From assembly GCF_004016505.1 (NCBI RefSeq), contig NZ_SACR01000003.1, positions 124,001-188,000 of the forward strand: a stretch of DNA of 64,000 nucleotides, written 5' to 3'. Of this stretch, positions 1-8,566 are shown piece after piece (the first letter of the stretch is position 1; the number at the start of each line of letters is the position of its first letter). The position numbers and the translations under genes were made by a program. This DNA is from Rubrivivax rivuli. Its GTDB lineage: Bacteria > Pseudomonadota > Gammaproteobacteria > Burkholderiales > Burkholderiaceae_C. The notes under the pieces were generated by a model. The model was not told where the DNA came from. It did no database searches and was given only the letters and a program-made list of their open reading frames with translations.

Positions 1-310
1 GGCTGACCCAGCCGTCGCCGGGGTTGCAGCCCTCGGTGAGTTCGGCGCGGTCGATGAAGGCGGGGTCGGCGCGGTAGTGGTCGCGCAGGGCTTCGCGGAA
101 GCGGCGGTAGCTGGCGGTGGCGCCGCCCAGTTCGATGAGGGCATGCTCGTCGGGCGGCACGGCTTGCGCCGTGAGCTGGCCGCCCAGCCAATCGTGCTCG
201 GCCGCCAGCAACACGCGGCGGCCGCTCTCGCACAGGCGCCACGCCGCCGCCACGCCGCCCAGGCTGGCACCGCAAACGACGAACAGGGGCTGCGAGGCGA
301 TCGAGCTCAT
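1..310 (-). CDS. FAD-dependent oxidoreductase, 3' part cut by window edge
   Basis: Only the N-terminal ~103 residues are in the window; the gene runs off the left edge. The start is ATG at 310, in a 4-nt ATGA overlap with the stop of the DUF4127 gene, so it is the last visible gene of the minus-strand sugar operon. The N-terminus reads as a Rossmann dinucleotide fold (FVVCGASLGGVAAAWRL), then an acidic beta-2 end and a WLGGQLTAQ stretch. This matches the FAD_oxidored family (PF12831-like), whose members often lie beside glycan-degradation genes. The glycine motif is GASLGG rather than the textbook GxGxxG, as is common in this family. No signal peptide is visible. A substrate cannot be named; oxidation of a sugar or a sugar-derived product is inferred only from context. 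Confidence 0.8.
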   Translation of the reverse strand, partial: MSSIASQPLFVVCGASLGGVAAAWRLCESGRRVLLAAEHDWLGGQLTAQAVPPDEHALIELGGATASYRRFREALRDHYRADPAFIDRAELTEGCNPGDGWVS

Positions 311-1854
311 GCGGACGAAGGCTCCCCTTCTGGCGACACCGTCGGCGCCATGCGCAAGCCGATCTCGAAGCTGCGGTCCCAGGGCAGGCTGACCTCGCAC
401 ACCCGCCAGCCCAGGCCATGCTGCTGCAACCATGCGTTCGCTGGCCCGGTGAACAGCGCTGCCACCAGGGCGCGCAGGCTTTGCGGGGTATGGCCGCCGT
501 CACGCACCACGGCTTCGTGTCCGATGCGCAGCACCTGGCGCCACACCGCCTGGTACAGCAGGTCTTCTGCCAGGCGCAAGGCCAGGTTTCGCTGGTGGGC
601 CGGCGTTGCCAGCGCCCCTTGCGCCAACACCGCTTGTGCGAGGGCGCTGCCCAAGGTGTTGCTGGCCGTGTTCCAGCCGGCATAGGCGGCCAGAGACGGC
701 AGCGGCAGCGTCGCTGCCAGGGCCTCCAAAAGGAGCGGGTCGCCACCGTTGGCGTAGGCCAGATCGGCCACTGCCAGCGCACCGCCGCCGCGCTGCCACG
801 CGGCCAGTTCTTCGAGCCAAGGCTCCCCGGGCCCCCGGCTCGCGAGCGGCAGCGGGATCTGCATCGCCCAGTCACCCTGCACAGCGCCTTGCGTGTGCAC
901 GGCCAGCAGCAGGTCGGCTTCGCGGCGGTCTTCGACCAGCCGCCCGCCCACGGCGGCCACCTGCGCGGCCACCGACTGCAGCACCGGCCGGTCTTCATAA
1001 CGCGCCTGCATTTGCGCCAGGCCCGCGGGGTCTGAGGCCGTGATCGCCACGCGCAAGGCCGGGCGCTGCTCCAGACGCGCCACCAGGTGGGCGCACAGCG
1101 TGTGCAGCACCTCGTCGGCCCCGGGGTAGATCAGCACACGGTCAGACAGCCCGCGGGCCGCCACGCGCTGCTGCAACGCGCGCCGTTCGGCGATGTTGAA
1201 ACCATGGGCTGCCGTGTCGTCCTGCGGCAGCACCAGACGGTCGATGACGCCTTGGTCCACCAGTTCCAGCGCCTGCAGCGTGAGCGCGTGGTTGCGCGCG
1301 CGCGTGGCCCGGTAATCGGCCCGCACCGCTTCGGGGATGGCCGCCTCGGCCTCGGCGGCCGCCCGCAAGGCCTCGGGGTCACCGGTGCAGGCGTGGCGGT
1401 CGAGTTCGTGCGACCACAGCCAAAGCTGGCGGCCGTGTGCGGCCCAGTACGGCTTCTCTTCCTCGGCCACGTCGTTGTTGGAGATGCGCATCGTGGCCGC
1501 GAAGGCGAACAGCGGCGTGCCGGGGTGGCGGCGCTTGAGCTCCACCAGCGTCTCCAGCCGAGCCGCCAAGGCAGCCGGGCTGTCGTCGATGAAGCGCGAG
1601 GGCACCAGGCCGCCGTAAAGCAGCATGTCCAGCGAGAGCACGAGGCCTGCGGCGGCCGGGGCCTCATCCAGCAGCCACAGGCGCAAGGCGTCGCGGTCAG
1701 CAGGGCGTCGCAGGTGGCCCAGTGCCGCCACCTCGGGCAGGCGCAGTTGCCAGCCAGCCACCTGCACCAGCGCCTGCACTTGCTCGCGCACGACAGGGCG
1801 GCCGTCCACCGGCAGGCCCAGCAGGGTGCGCGGAGCGACAGGACTCGCAGTCAC
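307..1854 (-). CDS. DUF4127 family protein
   Basis: The 515-aa product matches DUF4127 as I know it: an N-terminal LLGLPVDGRPV segment, LSLDMLLYGGLVPSR near residue 75, a FAATMRISNNDVAEEEKPYW block and a VLPQDDTAAHG block. No signal peptide or membrane segment is visible, so it is probably cytosolic. The family has no established biochemical function but recurs in carbohydrate-uptake loci. The gene overlaps the GH38 gene upstream by 4 nt (ATG at 1854, TGA of GH38 at 1853-1851) and the FAD oxidoreductase downstream by 4 nt, so translation is probably coupled. The conserved Asp/Asn/Glu-rich blocks look like a metal or sugar site, but that is speculation. Confidence 0.85.
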   Translation of the reverse strand: MTASPVAPRTLLGLPVDGRPVVREQVQALVQVAGWQLRLPEVAALGHLRRPADRDALRLWLLDEAPAAAGLVLSLDMLLYGGLVPSRFIDDSPAALAARLETLVELKRRHPGTPLFAFAATMRISNNDVAEEEKPYWAAHGRQLWLWSHELDRHACTGDPEALRAAAEAEAAIPEAVRADYRATRARNHALTLQALELVDQGVIDRLVLPQDDTAAHGFNIAERRALQQRVAARGLSDRVLIYPGADEVLHTLCAHLVARLEQRPALRVAITASDPAGLAQMQARYEDRPVLQSVAAQVAAVGGRLVEDRREADLLLAVHTQGAVQGDWAMQIPLPLASRGPGEPWLEELAAWQRGGGALAVADLAYANGGDPLLLEALAATLPLPSLAAYAGWNTASNTLGSALAQAVLAQGALATPAHQRNLALRLAEDLLYQAVWRQVLRIGHEAVVRDGGHTPQSLRALVAALFTGPANAWLQQHGLGWRVCEVSLPWDRSFEIGLRMAPTVSPEGEPSSA

Positions 1855-4526
1855 AGGGGCCCCGCGCTGCGTTGGCGCAGGCTCAGCAGGCCGTGCGGAG
1901 CCACGGCCCAGGTGGAGGTGGCGGCGTCAGGGCAGGGCATGCCGTCGGCCCGCACAGCCTGCCAGTCCGCCACGGTGAGCGCCAGGGCTTGCGCCGTATC
2001 GGTGGGGTTCCACAAACGCAGTTCCAGGGGCGCGCCTGGCCGCGCGGGCAGGCGCCGCACGGCGCTGATCTGCACACGGGCATTGCCGATCTCGACGCCC
2101 TCGCGCCAGGTGCCGCCCTGGCCACGCAGCGCAAGCAGGGGCCGCAGCAGGCGGCGGGCCTGGTCCAGCGCAAAGTCGCGTCGTGCGCCGTCGGCGTCGG
2201 CGCCCAGCCCCGGGTGCAGGCCGAAGTGGAATTCGAAGACTTCGCTCCCCAGGCTTTGGGCCTCGGGCGTGGCGATGTCCGGGCCGGCCCCGACGCCGCG
2301 GCTGCGCAGGTCGCGGCGCGACAGCCAGCCGACGCTGCGCACCAGCGTCACGGCCAGCTGAGCCTGCCCGCCTTCGTGCTGGATCTCGAACTCGTGCATC
2401 GCCCGGTGGGCCAGCCACCAGGGGCCGGCGGCCAGGGCCGACAGCGAAGGGTTCACCGCCACCGGAGCTTCGGCCCGCGTGGGGGTGGCAGGCACGTCGG
2501 CCAGCGTCACCGGCCGTTGCAGCCAGGCGAAAGCCGTGTCGGCGGCCGTGTGTCGCAACGCAGCCGCATCGCCGCAGGGCCACAGCAGGCGGGTGCGCTG
2601 ATCGCAGGCCCGGTTGATCCAAACCAGGCGCGCGCGGACGGCGGGCTCGTCGCCCAGCAGGCGCAGGCACAACTCGCCTTCGTTCACCACCGTTTGCGTG
2701 CGGCCACGCTGCCGGGTTTCGTCGAGCGCCGCGCTCACCGCCATGGTCAGGGCCAGCCGCATCTCGCGCACCTCACCTTGCACGCTCACGCCCAGCAGTT
2801 GCCAGCGGGCTTGCACCTGGCGCTGTGGTGCCACGGCGCCATGGGGCGGGCTGAAGTTGTAGCTGTCGCCGGCGTCGAACTCGTGCTGCACGGCCAGCAC
2901 ACCGCGCTGCACCAGCCCGCTGGCCTTGTGGGTGATGACGAGCCGCCCTTCGGTGTCCAGCGCCAGCGCGAGCACGGCGTTGTCGATGCCGGTGGGGCCC
3001 GCCGTTGCCCCAGCCGGTGGCGCTGCAGTTCCGGTGATGGGCGCCACCTCCAGCGGCAGTGCCGTCAGGCCTGGCACCGACACCCGCACGGCCACCTCGC
3101 AGCGCAGCGAGGGCAGGCGGTCTGGGAAGTCGTCCAGTGGCGAGCGGAAGATCGCGTCGGGCGTGGCCGAAAGCAACACGGCAGGCAGCGTCACGCCTTG
3201 CGTTGACGCACGCACCGTCACGCCGGCCAGCGTATCGGCACGCAACTGCAACTGCAGCACCTGCCAGCCGTCGAAGGCCTGCGGCAGCGGGTTGAACAGG
3301 CTCAGTCGCGCGTCATCGGCGAACACCTTGGCGCGGCCGCCCGCATCGGCGGCTTCGTGCTGCAGCAGCGATTGCAGGCCACCGGCGGCAGCGGCACGGT
3401 CGCGCAGCGCATCCAGGCGCTGCGCCAGTTGCGTGAAGCGCGTGGCCATCTCGCGGTGCACCGCGTCGGTGCTGCAGCCGCAGATCGAATCGTGCGCCTG
3501 CTGCTGGATCAGCAAGCGCCAGCAGGTGTCGAGGTAGCGCGTCGGCCAGTCTGGCAGCGGCATCAGTTGCGCCAGCAGCGGCTCGGTCTCGCCCAGCAGG
3601 CGCTCTTCGGCGATGCGGTGCTGGTGCTTCAGCCCGCGGCGGGTGGACAGCACGTCGGGCAGCACGAAGGCCTGCCGGTTGTGGCGCAGTTCGCCGTGCA
3701 GCGTGGCGCGGCGGCCCTCGCTGCCCATCAGTGCGGCAGCCACGTGTGCCGCCAGCGTCGCCTGCTGCAGGTGGTAGGCGGGCTGCGCTGCATTGAAGGC
3801 GGCCATGCGCTGGGGCAAATCCGCAGCCGGCAACAGGTGGTCGCCGCCCTGGGTGAGCAGCAGCCGGGGCGAGAGCGCGCGCGCCGCGATGCGGTCCAGG
3901 TAGCCCAGCAAGGCGTTGTGACCGGTGCCGCCCTGGCCGTGGCCGGGCAGGTTCAGCGCATGCTGGTAATAGCCCTCGGTGAGGAAGACCGTGCCCACCA
4001 CCGAGCCGTCTGGCGCCGCCCAGTCGAACTCGGAATGCGGCGCATCGGCCCCGCGCCACAACACGGCCCGCCCGATGCCGAACTGCCGCAGCAGCATCGG
4101 CATCTGCGCGATGTGGCCAAAGGTGTCGGGCAGGTAGCCCACCGTCGTGTCGGCTTCGACGCTGCGGCCGGTCGCGGCGGCGACGTCGGCCAGGCCGACC
4201 TCCAGGTTGCGCAGCAGCGATTCGCCGCTGACGAGGAACTCGTCGGCCATCACGTACCAGGGCCCCAGCAACAGGCGGCCCTGCGCAGCCAGCGCGCGCG
4301 CACGCGCCGCCATGGCGGGCTCGGCGTGGGCCAGCAGGTCTTCAAAGGCGGCGGTCTGGCCGTCGAAGAGAAAGCTGTCCAGGCGGCCGTCTTCCAGCAT
4401 GGGCAGCACGCGCGCCATCACCTCGAGCAAGCGCGCCACCGAAGTCTGGTGCGGCAGGTACCACTCGCGGTCCCAGTGCGTCTGCACCACCACGTCCACC
4501 GGCCGCGCCGGGCTTGCCGTGCTCAT
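1851..4526 (-). CDS. glycoside hydrolase family 38 alpha-mannosidase, cytosolic
   Basis: This 891-aa protein begins with the GH38 signature QTHWDREW (His17, Asp19), the zinc-binding N-terminal motif. The MADEFLVSGESLLRN block follows, then YLPDTFGHIAQMP, whose Asp134 is the expected catalytic nucleophile. The C-terminal half has the beta-sandwich composition usual for the family. No signal peptide is present, so it should act on imported oligosaccharide in the cytosol, releasing alpha-linked mannose or a mannose analogue. The reading frame stays open upstream to 5270, but ATG 4526 puts the HWDREW motif at the usual distance and gives an ATGA overlap with the permease stop. The neighbours are two ABC permeases and DUF4127. 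Specificity (mannose or ManNAc-type residue) cannot be read from sequence. Confidence 0.93.
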   Translation of the reverse strand: MSTASPARPVDVVVQTHWDREWYLPHQTSVARLLEVMARVLPMLEDGRLDSFLFDGQTAAFEDLLAHAEPAMAARARALAAQGRLLLGPWYVMADEFLVSGESLLRNLEVGLADVAAATGRSVEADTTVGYLPDTFGHIAQMPMLLRQFGIGRAVLWRGADAPHSEFDWAAPDGSVVGTVFLTEGYYQHALNLPGHGQGGTGHNALLGYLDRIAARALSPRLLLTQGGDHLLPAADLPQRMAAFNAAQPAYHLQQATLAAHVAAALMGSEGRRATLHGELRHNRQAFVLPDVLSTRRGLKHQHRIAEERLLGETEPLLAQLMPLPDWPTRYLDTCWRLLIQQQAHDSICGCSTDAVHREMATRFTQLAQRLDALRDRAAAAGGLQSLLQHEAADAGGRAKVFADDARLSLFNPLPQAFDGWQVLQLQLRADTLAGVTVRASTQGVTLPAVLLSATPDAIFRSPLDDFPDRLPSLRCEVAVRVSVPGLTALPLEVAPITGTAAPPAGATAGPTGIDNAVLALALDTEGRLVITHKASGLVQRGVLAVQHEFDAGDSYNFSPPHGAVAPQRQVQARWQLLGVSVQGEVREMRLALTMAVSAALDETRQRGRTQTVVNEGELCLRLLGDEPAVRARLVWINRACDQRTRLLWPCGDAAALRHTAADTAFAWLQRPVTLADVPATPTRAEAPVAVNPSLSALAAGPWWLAHRAMHEFEIQHEGGQAQLAVTLVRSVGWLSRRDLRSRGVGAGPDIATPEAQSLGSEVFEFHFGLHPGLGADADGARRDFALDQARRLLRPLLALRGQGGTWREGVEIGNARVQISAVRRLPARPGAPLELRLWNPTDTAQALALTVADWQAVRADGMPCPDAATSTWAVAPHGLLSLRQRSAGPL

Positions 4527-5362
4527 CCTTTCACCGCTCCCTTCATCGCCCCTTCGATGAACCAGCGCTGGCTGAACACGAACACCGCCAGGATGGGCAG
4601 CAGCGAGAACACCGCGCCCGCGGCCACCAGGCGCCAGTCCATCGAGAAGGTGCTGGCCAGCCGGTTGACGCCCAGCGGCAGCGTGAAGAGGCGCGGGTCG
4701 TCGATGAGGATCAGCGGCCAGAGGAAATCGCCCCACACCGCGATGAAACTGAAGATGCCCAGCGTGGCCAGCGCCGGTTTCACCAGCGGCAGCATCACGA
4801 AGGCCCAGATGCGCAGGCGGCTCACGCCTTCCATCAGCGCCGCTTCTTCCAGCGCCGCGGGGATGCCGGCAAAGGCCTGCCTCATGAAGAACACGCCGAA
4901 GGCCGTGCAGGCGTGCGGCAGCACCAGGCCCAGACGGCTGTTGTGCAGGCCCAGGGCCAGCGCCAGCTCGTACACCGGGATCATCAGCAACTGGAAGGGC
5001 AGCATCATCGACGCCAGCAGCACGCCGAAGAGCACCGTGCGCCCGCGAAAGGGCAGCCGCGCCAAGGCATACCCCGCCAGCGACGACAGCAGCAGGTTGC
5101 AGCCCACCGCCAGCGCGGCCACCAGGCTGCTGTTCAGCAGGTACAGGCCGAAGGGCTGGGTCTCGAAGACGCGGGTGTAGTTGGCCAGCGTGGGTGCTGC
5201 GGGCAACAACTGCGGCGGGCTGGCGTAGATGTTCTCCGTGGCCGGTTTCAGCGAGGTGGACAGCAGCCACAGGAACGGCCCGATGGTCAGCGCCACCAGC
5301 GCCAGCAGCGCGGCGTAGCGCAGCGCCAGCAGGGCGGTTCTTCTTGCGCTGCCGGGCTTCAT
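4523..5362 (-). CDS. sugar ABC transporter permease (MalG/UgpE type)
   Basis: A 279-aa inner-membrane protein with about six hydrophobic segments. It carries the binding-protein-dependent transport loop EEAALMEGVSRLRIWAFVMLPLVKP at about residues 185-210, which docks with the ATPase (EAA motif). It resembles MalG-type CUT1 permeases. Starting at ATG 5362 gives the normal length and a 4-nt overlap with the MalF-type permease stop; its own stop overlaps the GH38 start by 4 nt. It should pair with the adjacent permease as the transmembrane heterodimer for a di- or oligosaccharide. No ATP-binding subunit is encoded within the window. Confidence 0.93.
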   Translation of the reverse strand: MKPGSARRTALLALRYAALLALVALTIGPFLWLLSTSLKPATENIYASPPQLLPAAPTLANYTRVFETQPFGLYLLNSSLVAALAVGCNLLLSSLAGYALARLPFRGRTVLFGVLLASMMLPFQLLMIPVYELALALGLHNSRLGLVLPHACTAFGVFFMRQAFAGIPAALEEAALMEGVSRLRIWAFVMLPLVKPALATLGIFSFIAVWGDFLWPLILIDDPRLFTLPLGVNRLASTFSMDWRLVAAGAVFSLLPILAVFVFSQRWFIEGAMKGAVKG

Positions 5363-6219
5363 CGCTTCTGGCGCAGCAGGCGCAGGTTGATGAGCGAGAA
5401 CACGCCGGTCAGCGCGAAGAGCACCACGCCGATGGCCGAGGCGTAGCCCATCTCGAACTCGACGAAAGCCGACTCGTACAGCAGGAAGACGAGCGTCTTG
5501 GTGGCGTCCATCGGCCCGCCGCGCGTCATGACGTAGACCTCCTCGAAGACCTTCATCGCGCCGATGGACGACATCACCGCCACCACCGCGATGGAGGGCC
5601 GCAGCAGCGGGATCGTGATGTGCAAGGTCTGCTGCCAGGCGCTGACGCCTTCCACCTCGGCCACCTCGTACAGGTGGCGCGGGATGGCCTGCAGCCCGGC
5701 CAGGTAGATGACCATGTAGTAGCCCATGCCGCTCCACACCGTGACGGCCATCACCGAGAACAGCGCGCAGGCCGGGTCGGTGAGGAAGCCCACGGGGTCG
5801 TCGGTCAGGCCGCTGGCCAGCAGGAAGTGGTTGAGCAGGCCCTTCTCCTCGTAGACCCACTTCCACACCAGCGCGCTGATGACCAGCGAGGTCACCACCG
5901 GCAGGTAGATGGCGGCGCGGAAGAAGCGGATGCCCGGGATGCTGCGGTTGACCAGCAGCGCCAGGAAGATGGGCAGCACCACCAGCACCGGCACCACCAC
6001 CACGAGGTAGAGCAGGGTGTTCTTCAGTGCACCGAGGAAGAAGGGGTCGGACCACAGCGCGATGTAGTTGCGCCAGCCCACCCACTGCGCCGGGTTGATG
6101 AGGTTGAAGTCGGTGAAGCTGATGGCGATGGCCTTCAGCGCCGGGTACAGCACCATCGCGCCGATGACGATGCAGCCCGGCAGCAGGAAGGCCAGCGCGA
6201 CCAGCGGGTGGGTCTTCAT
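5359..6219 (-). CDS. sugar ABC transporter permease (MalF/UgpA type)
   Basis: This 286-aa permease opens with a hydrophobic helix (LVALAFLLPGCIVIGAMVLYP) and has the FTDFNLINPAQWVGWRNY periplasmic loop typical of CUT1 MalF/UgpA-type subunits. The EAA loop is VAEVEGVSAWQQTLHITIP at about residues 190-210, and VYVMTRGGPMDATKTLVF is a family-typical stretch near the C-terminus. Start ATG 6219 forms an ATGA overlap with the ROK kinase stop, and its stop overlaps the next permease start by 4 nt. Together the two permeases and the binding protein at 7183-8490 make a carbohydrate importer lacking its own ATPase. It likely shares an MsmK/UgpC/MalK-like ATPase encoded elsewhere. Confidence 0.93.
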   Translation of the reverse strand: MKTHPLVALAFLLPGCIVIGAMVLYPALKAIAISFTDFNLINPAQWVGWRNYIALWSDPFFLGALKNTLLYLVVVVPVLVVLPIFLALLVNRSIPGIRFFRAAIYLPVVTSLVISALVWKWVYEEKGLLNHFLLASGLTDDPVGFLTDPACALFSVMAVTVWSGMGYYMVIYLAGLQAIPRHLYEVAEVEGVSAWQQTLHITIPLLRPSIAVVAVMSSIGAMKVFEEVYVMTRGGPMDATKTLVFLLYESAFVEFEMGYASAIGVVLFALTGVFSLINLRLLRQKR

Positions 6220-7166
6220 GCGGCCGCGCCCTCCGACGCGCCGCCACCGAAGGCCTGCCACGCCAGCGCGGCCGCGCCCAGCATGCCGGCGTCGTTGCCC
6301 AGCGTGGCGGCGCGCAGTGGCAAGGGGGCGCCCAGTGCCTGCAGGCGCTGCTGCAGCGCGGGCCACCAGGCGGCTTGCGAACCGATGACACCGCCGCCCA
6401 GCAGCACCAGCGCCGGGTCGAGCGACCAGTGGTCGTTGTGCAGTTGCACGGCCAGCAGGTCCACCCACTCGGCCAGGGCGGCGCCGGCTGCGCCATCGCC
6501 GCGTTGCGCGAGTTCGACCACGGCCGTGCCCGCAGCCAGGGCCCCGGGCTGCGTGCCGCCGTGATGGCGGTAGAGGTTGCGCAGGCCCGTGCCCGAGACC
6601 AGGCTTTCCAGCGGCACCAGGCGGCCCTGGACGGGGTGCCACACCAGGCGCCAGCCCCAGTGCCCGGTGTGCTGGTGAGCCCCCGTCACGATCCGGCCAT
6701 CGTGCGCCAGGGCCGCGCCCAGGCCCGTGCCCAGCGCCAGCATCAAGGTCAGGCCCGGACGGGGGCCGTGGCCGCCCAGCCAGAGCTCGCCGCGCAGGGC
6801 GCAGTTGACGTCGTTGTCGGCGCGCACGGGCAGCCCATGCCGGGCCTGCAATTCGGTGGCCAGCGCGGTGCCGGCCCAGCCGGGCATGGTGTCGCCGGCG
6901 CGCAGCACGCAGCCCGTCTCCGTGTCGATGACGCCGGCTGCCGAGACGCCGATGCCCAGCAGGCGGCAACCCTGCGCCGATGCCGCGGCCCGCAGCTCGT
7001 CACAACAGGCTTGCACCGCCGCCATCACCCGGGCGGCACCGGCCGTGGCGTGGCTGGCGTGCGTCTGCGCCACCAGCACGCGGCCATCGGCCGCCACGAG
7101 GCCAGCGCGCAGCTTGGTGCCGCCGATGTCCAGGGCCAGGCAGGCGCCGTCTGCTGGCGCGTTCAT
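6216..7166 (-). CDS. ROK-family sugar kinase without the zinc-finger motif
   Basis: The 316-aa protein has the ASKHA phosphate loop DIGGTKLRAG near residue 13, the catalytic loop ADNDVNCALRGE (Asp119 as predicted base) and an ALGTGLGAAL adenosine motif. It is therefore an ROK-type hexose or N-acetylhexosamine kinase. The usual ROK zinc motif CxCGxxGCxE is missing: the GH at residues 169-170 is kept, but the segment up to PLESLVSGTGL has no cysteines. Beside nanE, the most natural role is phosphorylation of ManNAc (NanK-like) or GlcNAc. Glucose, mannose or fructose is also possible given the mannosidase. It is translationally coupled to the next permease, and the binding-protein stop lies 16 nt upstream of its start. 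Confidence 0.88.
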   Translation of the reverse strand: MNAPADGACLALDIGGTKLRAGLVAADGRVLVAQTHASHATAGAARVMAAVQACCDELRAAASAQGCRLLGIGVSAAGVIDTETGCVLRAGDTMPGWAGTALATELQARHGLPVRADNDVNCALRGELWLGGHGPRPGLTLMLALGTGLGAALAHDGRIVTGAHQHTGHWGWRLVWHPVQGRLVPLESLVSGTGLRNLYRHHGGTQPGALAAGTAVVELAQRGDGAAGAALAEWVDLLAVQLHNDHWSLDPALVLLGGGVIGSQAAWWPALQQRLQALGAPLPLRAATLGNDAGMLGAAALAWQAFGGGASEGAAA

Positions 7167-7182
7167 GGTGCGTGCCCTGCCA

Positions 7183-8490
7183 TCACGCCGCCGCCCTGCG
7201 CGCGCAGCCGATGACGGCACGCCACTCGCGGTCGATGCGGCTGAGGGCTTCATCGGCCGTCTGCCGGCCCAGCATCGCGCCCTGCAGGTTGCGCACGAAG
7301 CTAATCTGCAGCTTGCCGTAGCGGGGCACGGGCGGCACCAGCACCGCGCCGCTGAACACCTGGCGCACCGAGAGGGCACGCGCGCGGTCGAGCAGCGGGT
7401 CGGCGCTGGGCGTGGTGAACAGCGCGTCGCTGTAGCTCGCCACGGTGGAGGGCAGCACCGGCACCCGGCGCGCAAGCTCGAGCTGGTTCTCGCTGCTGGT
7501 GACGTGCAACGCGAGCGCAAAGGCCAGGGCCTTGTCGGGCGCGCTGGCAGGCACGGCCAGGTTCATCACCGACAGGTTGGCGCGTGAAGACGCCACCGGC
7601 GGCGCCACCTCTACCTGCGCGTAGACCTCGGGGCTGGCGGTCTTCACCTGCTGCAGGAACTGCATGCCCGTGGAGATCATCGCCACCTGGCCGGAAAGGA
7701 AGGCCGTCACCGCCGTGCGGTGGCCTTCGGTCAGCACGTTGCGCGGCACCAGGCCTTGCTGAAAGAGCTGCCGGTAGCTGTCGATCACCTGCGCACCCGC
7801 GCCATCGGCAAAGCCCGGGCCGCAGCCGTCGGCCGAGAGAAAACGACCTTGCGCCGCCACCATGGCTTCCAGCGGCGCGCTGCCGTCCAGCGCCGGGAAA
7901 TAGGCGTAGGCCCCCGTGGCCTCGCGGATGCGGCGGGCCGCCTGCAGCAATTCAGGCAGCGTGCGTGGCACCTCGACACCGGCGCGCGCCAGCAGGCCGC
8001 GGTGGGCGAGCGTGAGGTTGGTGGTGACGTACCACGGCAGCGCGAAGCTGCGCGCGCCGGGCGCCGAGCCCAGGCGGTTGGCCGCCCAGGCGGCGGGCAG
8101 GTAGGCCGCCACCTGCTGCGGGCTGAGGTGGGCCTCGGGCTCTGCCAACGCGCCCAACTCGGCCAGCTTGGCCGAAAACTGCGGGTTCAGGTTCACCACG
8201 TCGGGCGGGGCACCGGCCGCGATGGCCGTGAGCGTCTTGCGCTCCATCTCGGCCCAGGGCACGTCCACCCAGTGCACCGTCACACCCGGGTGGGCACGCT
8301 CGAAGCTGCGGATCAGCCCTTGCACGTAGGCGTTGTGAAAGGGCGCCAGCTGCATCGTCCACAGCGTGAGCCGGCGCGGCGCGGGCTCGGCCGTGAGGGT
8401 CGGGCCCGTTGCGCCCAGCGCCCATGCCGCCCCGACGGCCATGGTCAGATTGCGCAGCAGGCAACGGCGGCGGTGGTGGCGCGCAGGCAT
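7183..8490 (-). CDS. extracellular sugar-binding protein of ABC importer
   Basis: This 435-aa CUT1-type solute-binding protein is the first gene of the minus-strand operon. It has an Arg-rich n-region, a hydrophobic core (LTMAVGAAWALGATG) and a mature start near TAEPAPRRLTLW. Family features include LIRSFERAHPGVTVHWVDVPW, AAGAPPDVVNLN and FLSGQVAMISTG. It would capture an oligosaccharide in the periplasm for the two permeases downstream. The ATG at 8490 lies only 6 nt beyond a -10-like TACATT, and no Shine-Dalgarno precedes it, so the transcript is probably leaderless. A 17-bp palindrome centred about 38 bp upstream would place the gene under GntR control. Confidence 0.92.
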   Translation of the reverse strand: MPARHHRRRCLLRNLTMAVGAAWALGATGPTLTAEPAPRRLTLWTMQLAPFHNAYVQGLIRSFERAHPGVTVHWVDVPWAEMERKTLTAIAAGAPPDVVNLNPQFSAKLAELGALAEPEAHLSPQQVAAYLPAAWAANRLGSAPGARSFALPWYVTTNLTLAHRGLLARAGVEVPRTLPELLQAARRIREATGAYAYFPALDGSAPLEAMVAAQGRFLSADGCGPGFADGAGAQVIDSYRQLFQQGLVPRNVLTEGHRTAVTAFLSGQVAMISTGMQFLQQVKTASPEVYAQVEVAPPVASSRANLSVMNLAVPASAPDKALAFALALHVTSSENQLELARRVPVLPSTVASYSDALFTTPSADPLLDRARALSVRQVFSGAVLVPPVPRYGKLQISFVRNLQGAMLGRQTADEALSRIDREWRAVIGCARRAAA

Positions 8491-8496
8491 CGGAAA

Positions 8497-8524
8497 AATG
8501 TATCACGGCCGGGCAAGAAGTAGA
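8497..8524 (-). promoter_or_regulatory. predicted leaderless promoter of the importer operon
   Basis: On the minus strand a TG-A-TACATT extended -10 element ends at 8497, exactly 6 nt before ATG 8490. The region at 8524-8519 (TCTACT, weak -35) is 16 bp upstream and lies inside the palindromic operator. The 6-nt gap equals that of the two plus-strand promoters of this locus. Basis: seen in sequence; promoter function is inference. Confidence 0.5.
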
Positions 8525-8536
8525 CCAATGGTTTAC
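8520..8536. promoter_or_regulatory. GntR-type operator, copy 1 (divergent)
   Basis: GTAGACCAATGGTTTAC is a 17-bp near-perfect palindrome (GTArACCAwTGGTyTAC). It lies between the divergent binding-protein and dipeptidase genes and covers the -35 region of both. A copy differing at one base sits in front of the adjacent gntR at 9369. It fits the HutC/GntR class of operators; the cognate regulator is most likely the product of 9416-10174. Confidence 0.72.
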
Positions 8537-8560
8537 GTTCAGGCATCGGCTGGCTAGCAT
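8532..8560 (+). promoter_or_regulatory. predicted leaderless promoter of the dipeptidase gene
   Basis: TTTACG (8532-8537), a 17-bp spacer and TAGCAT (8555-8560) make a sigma70-like promoter. Its -10 ends 6 nt before ATG 8567, so transcription should begin at or next to the start codon. The -35 lies in the right arm of the operator. The arrangement is base-for-base parallel to the gntR promoter at 9381-9409. Confidence 0.6.
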
Positions 8561-8566
8561 CGCAAC

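Noticed and set aside
1087..5180. Long plus-strand frames opposite the DUF4127 and GH38 genes
   Set aside because: Arg/Gln/Pro/Ala-rich low-information translations with no homology; shadows of the minus-strand operon.
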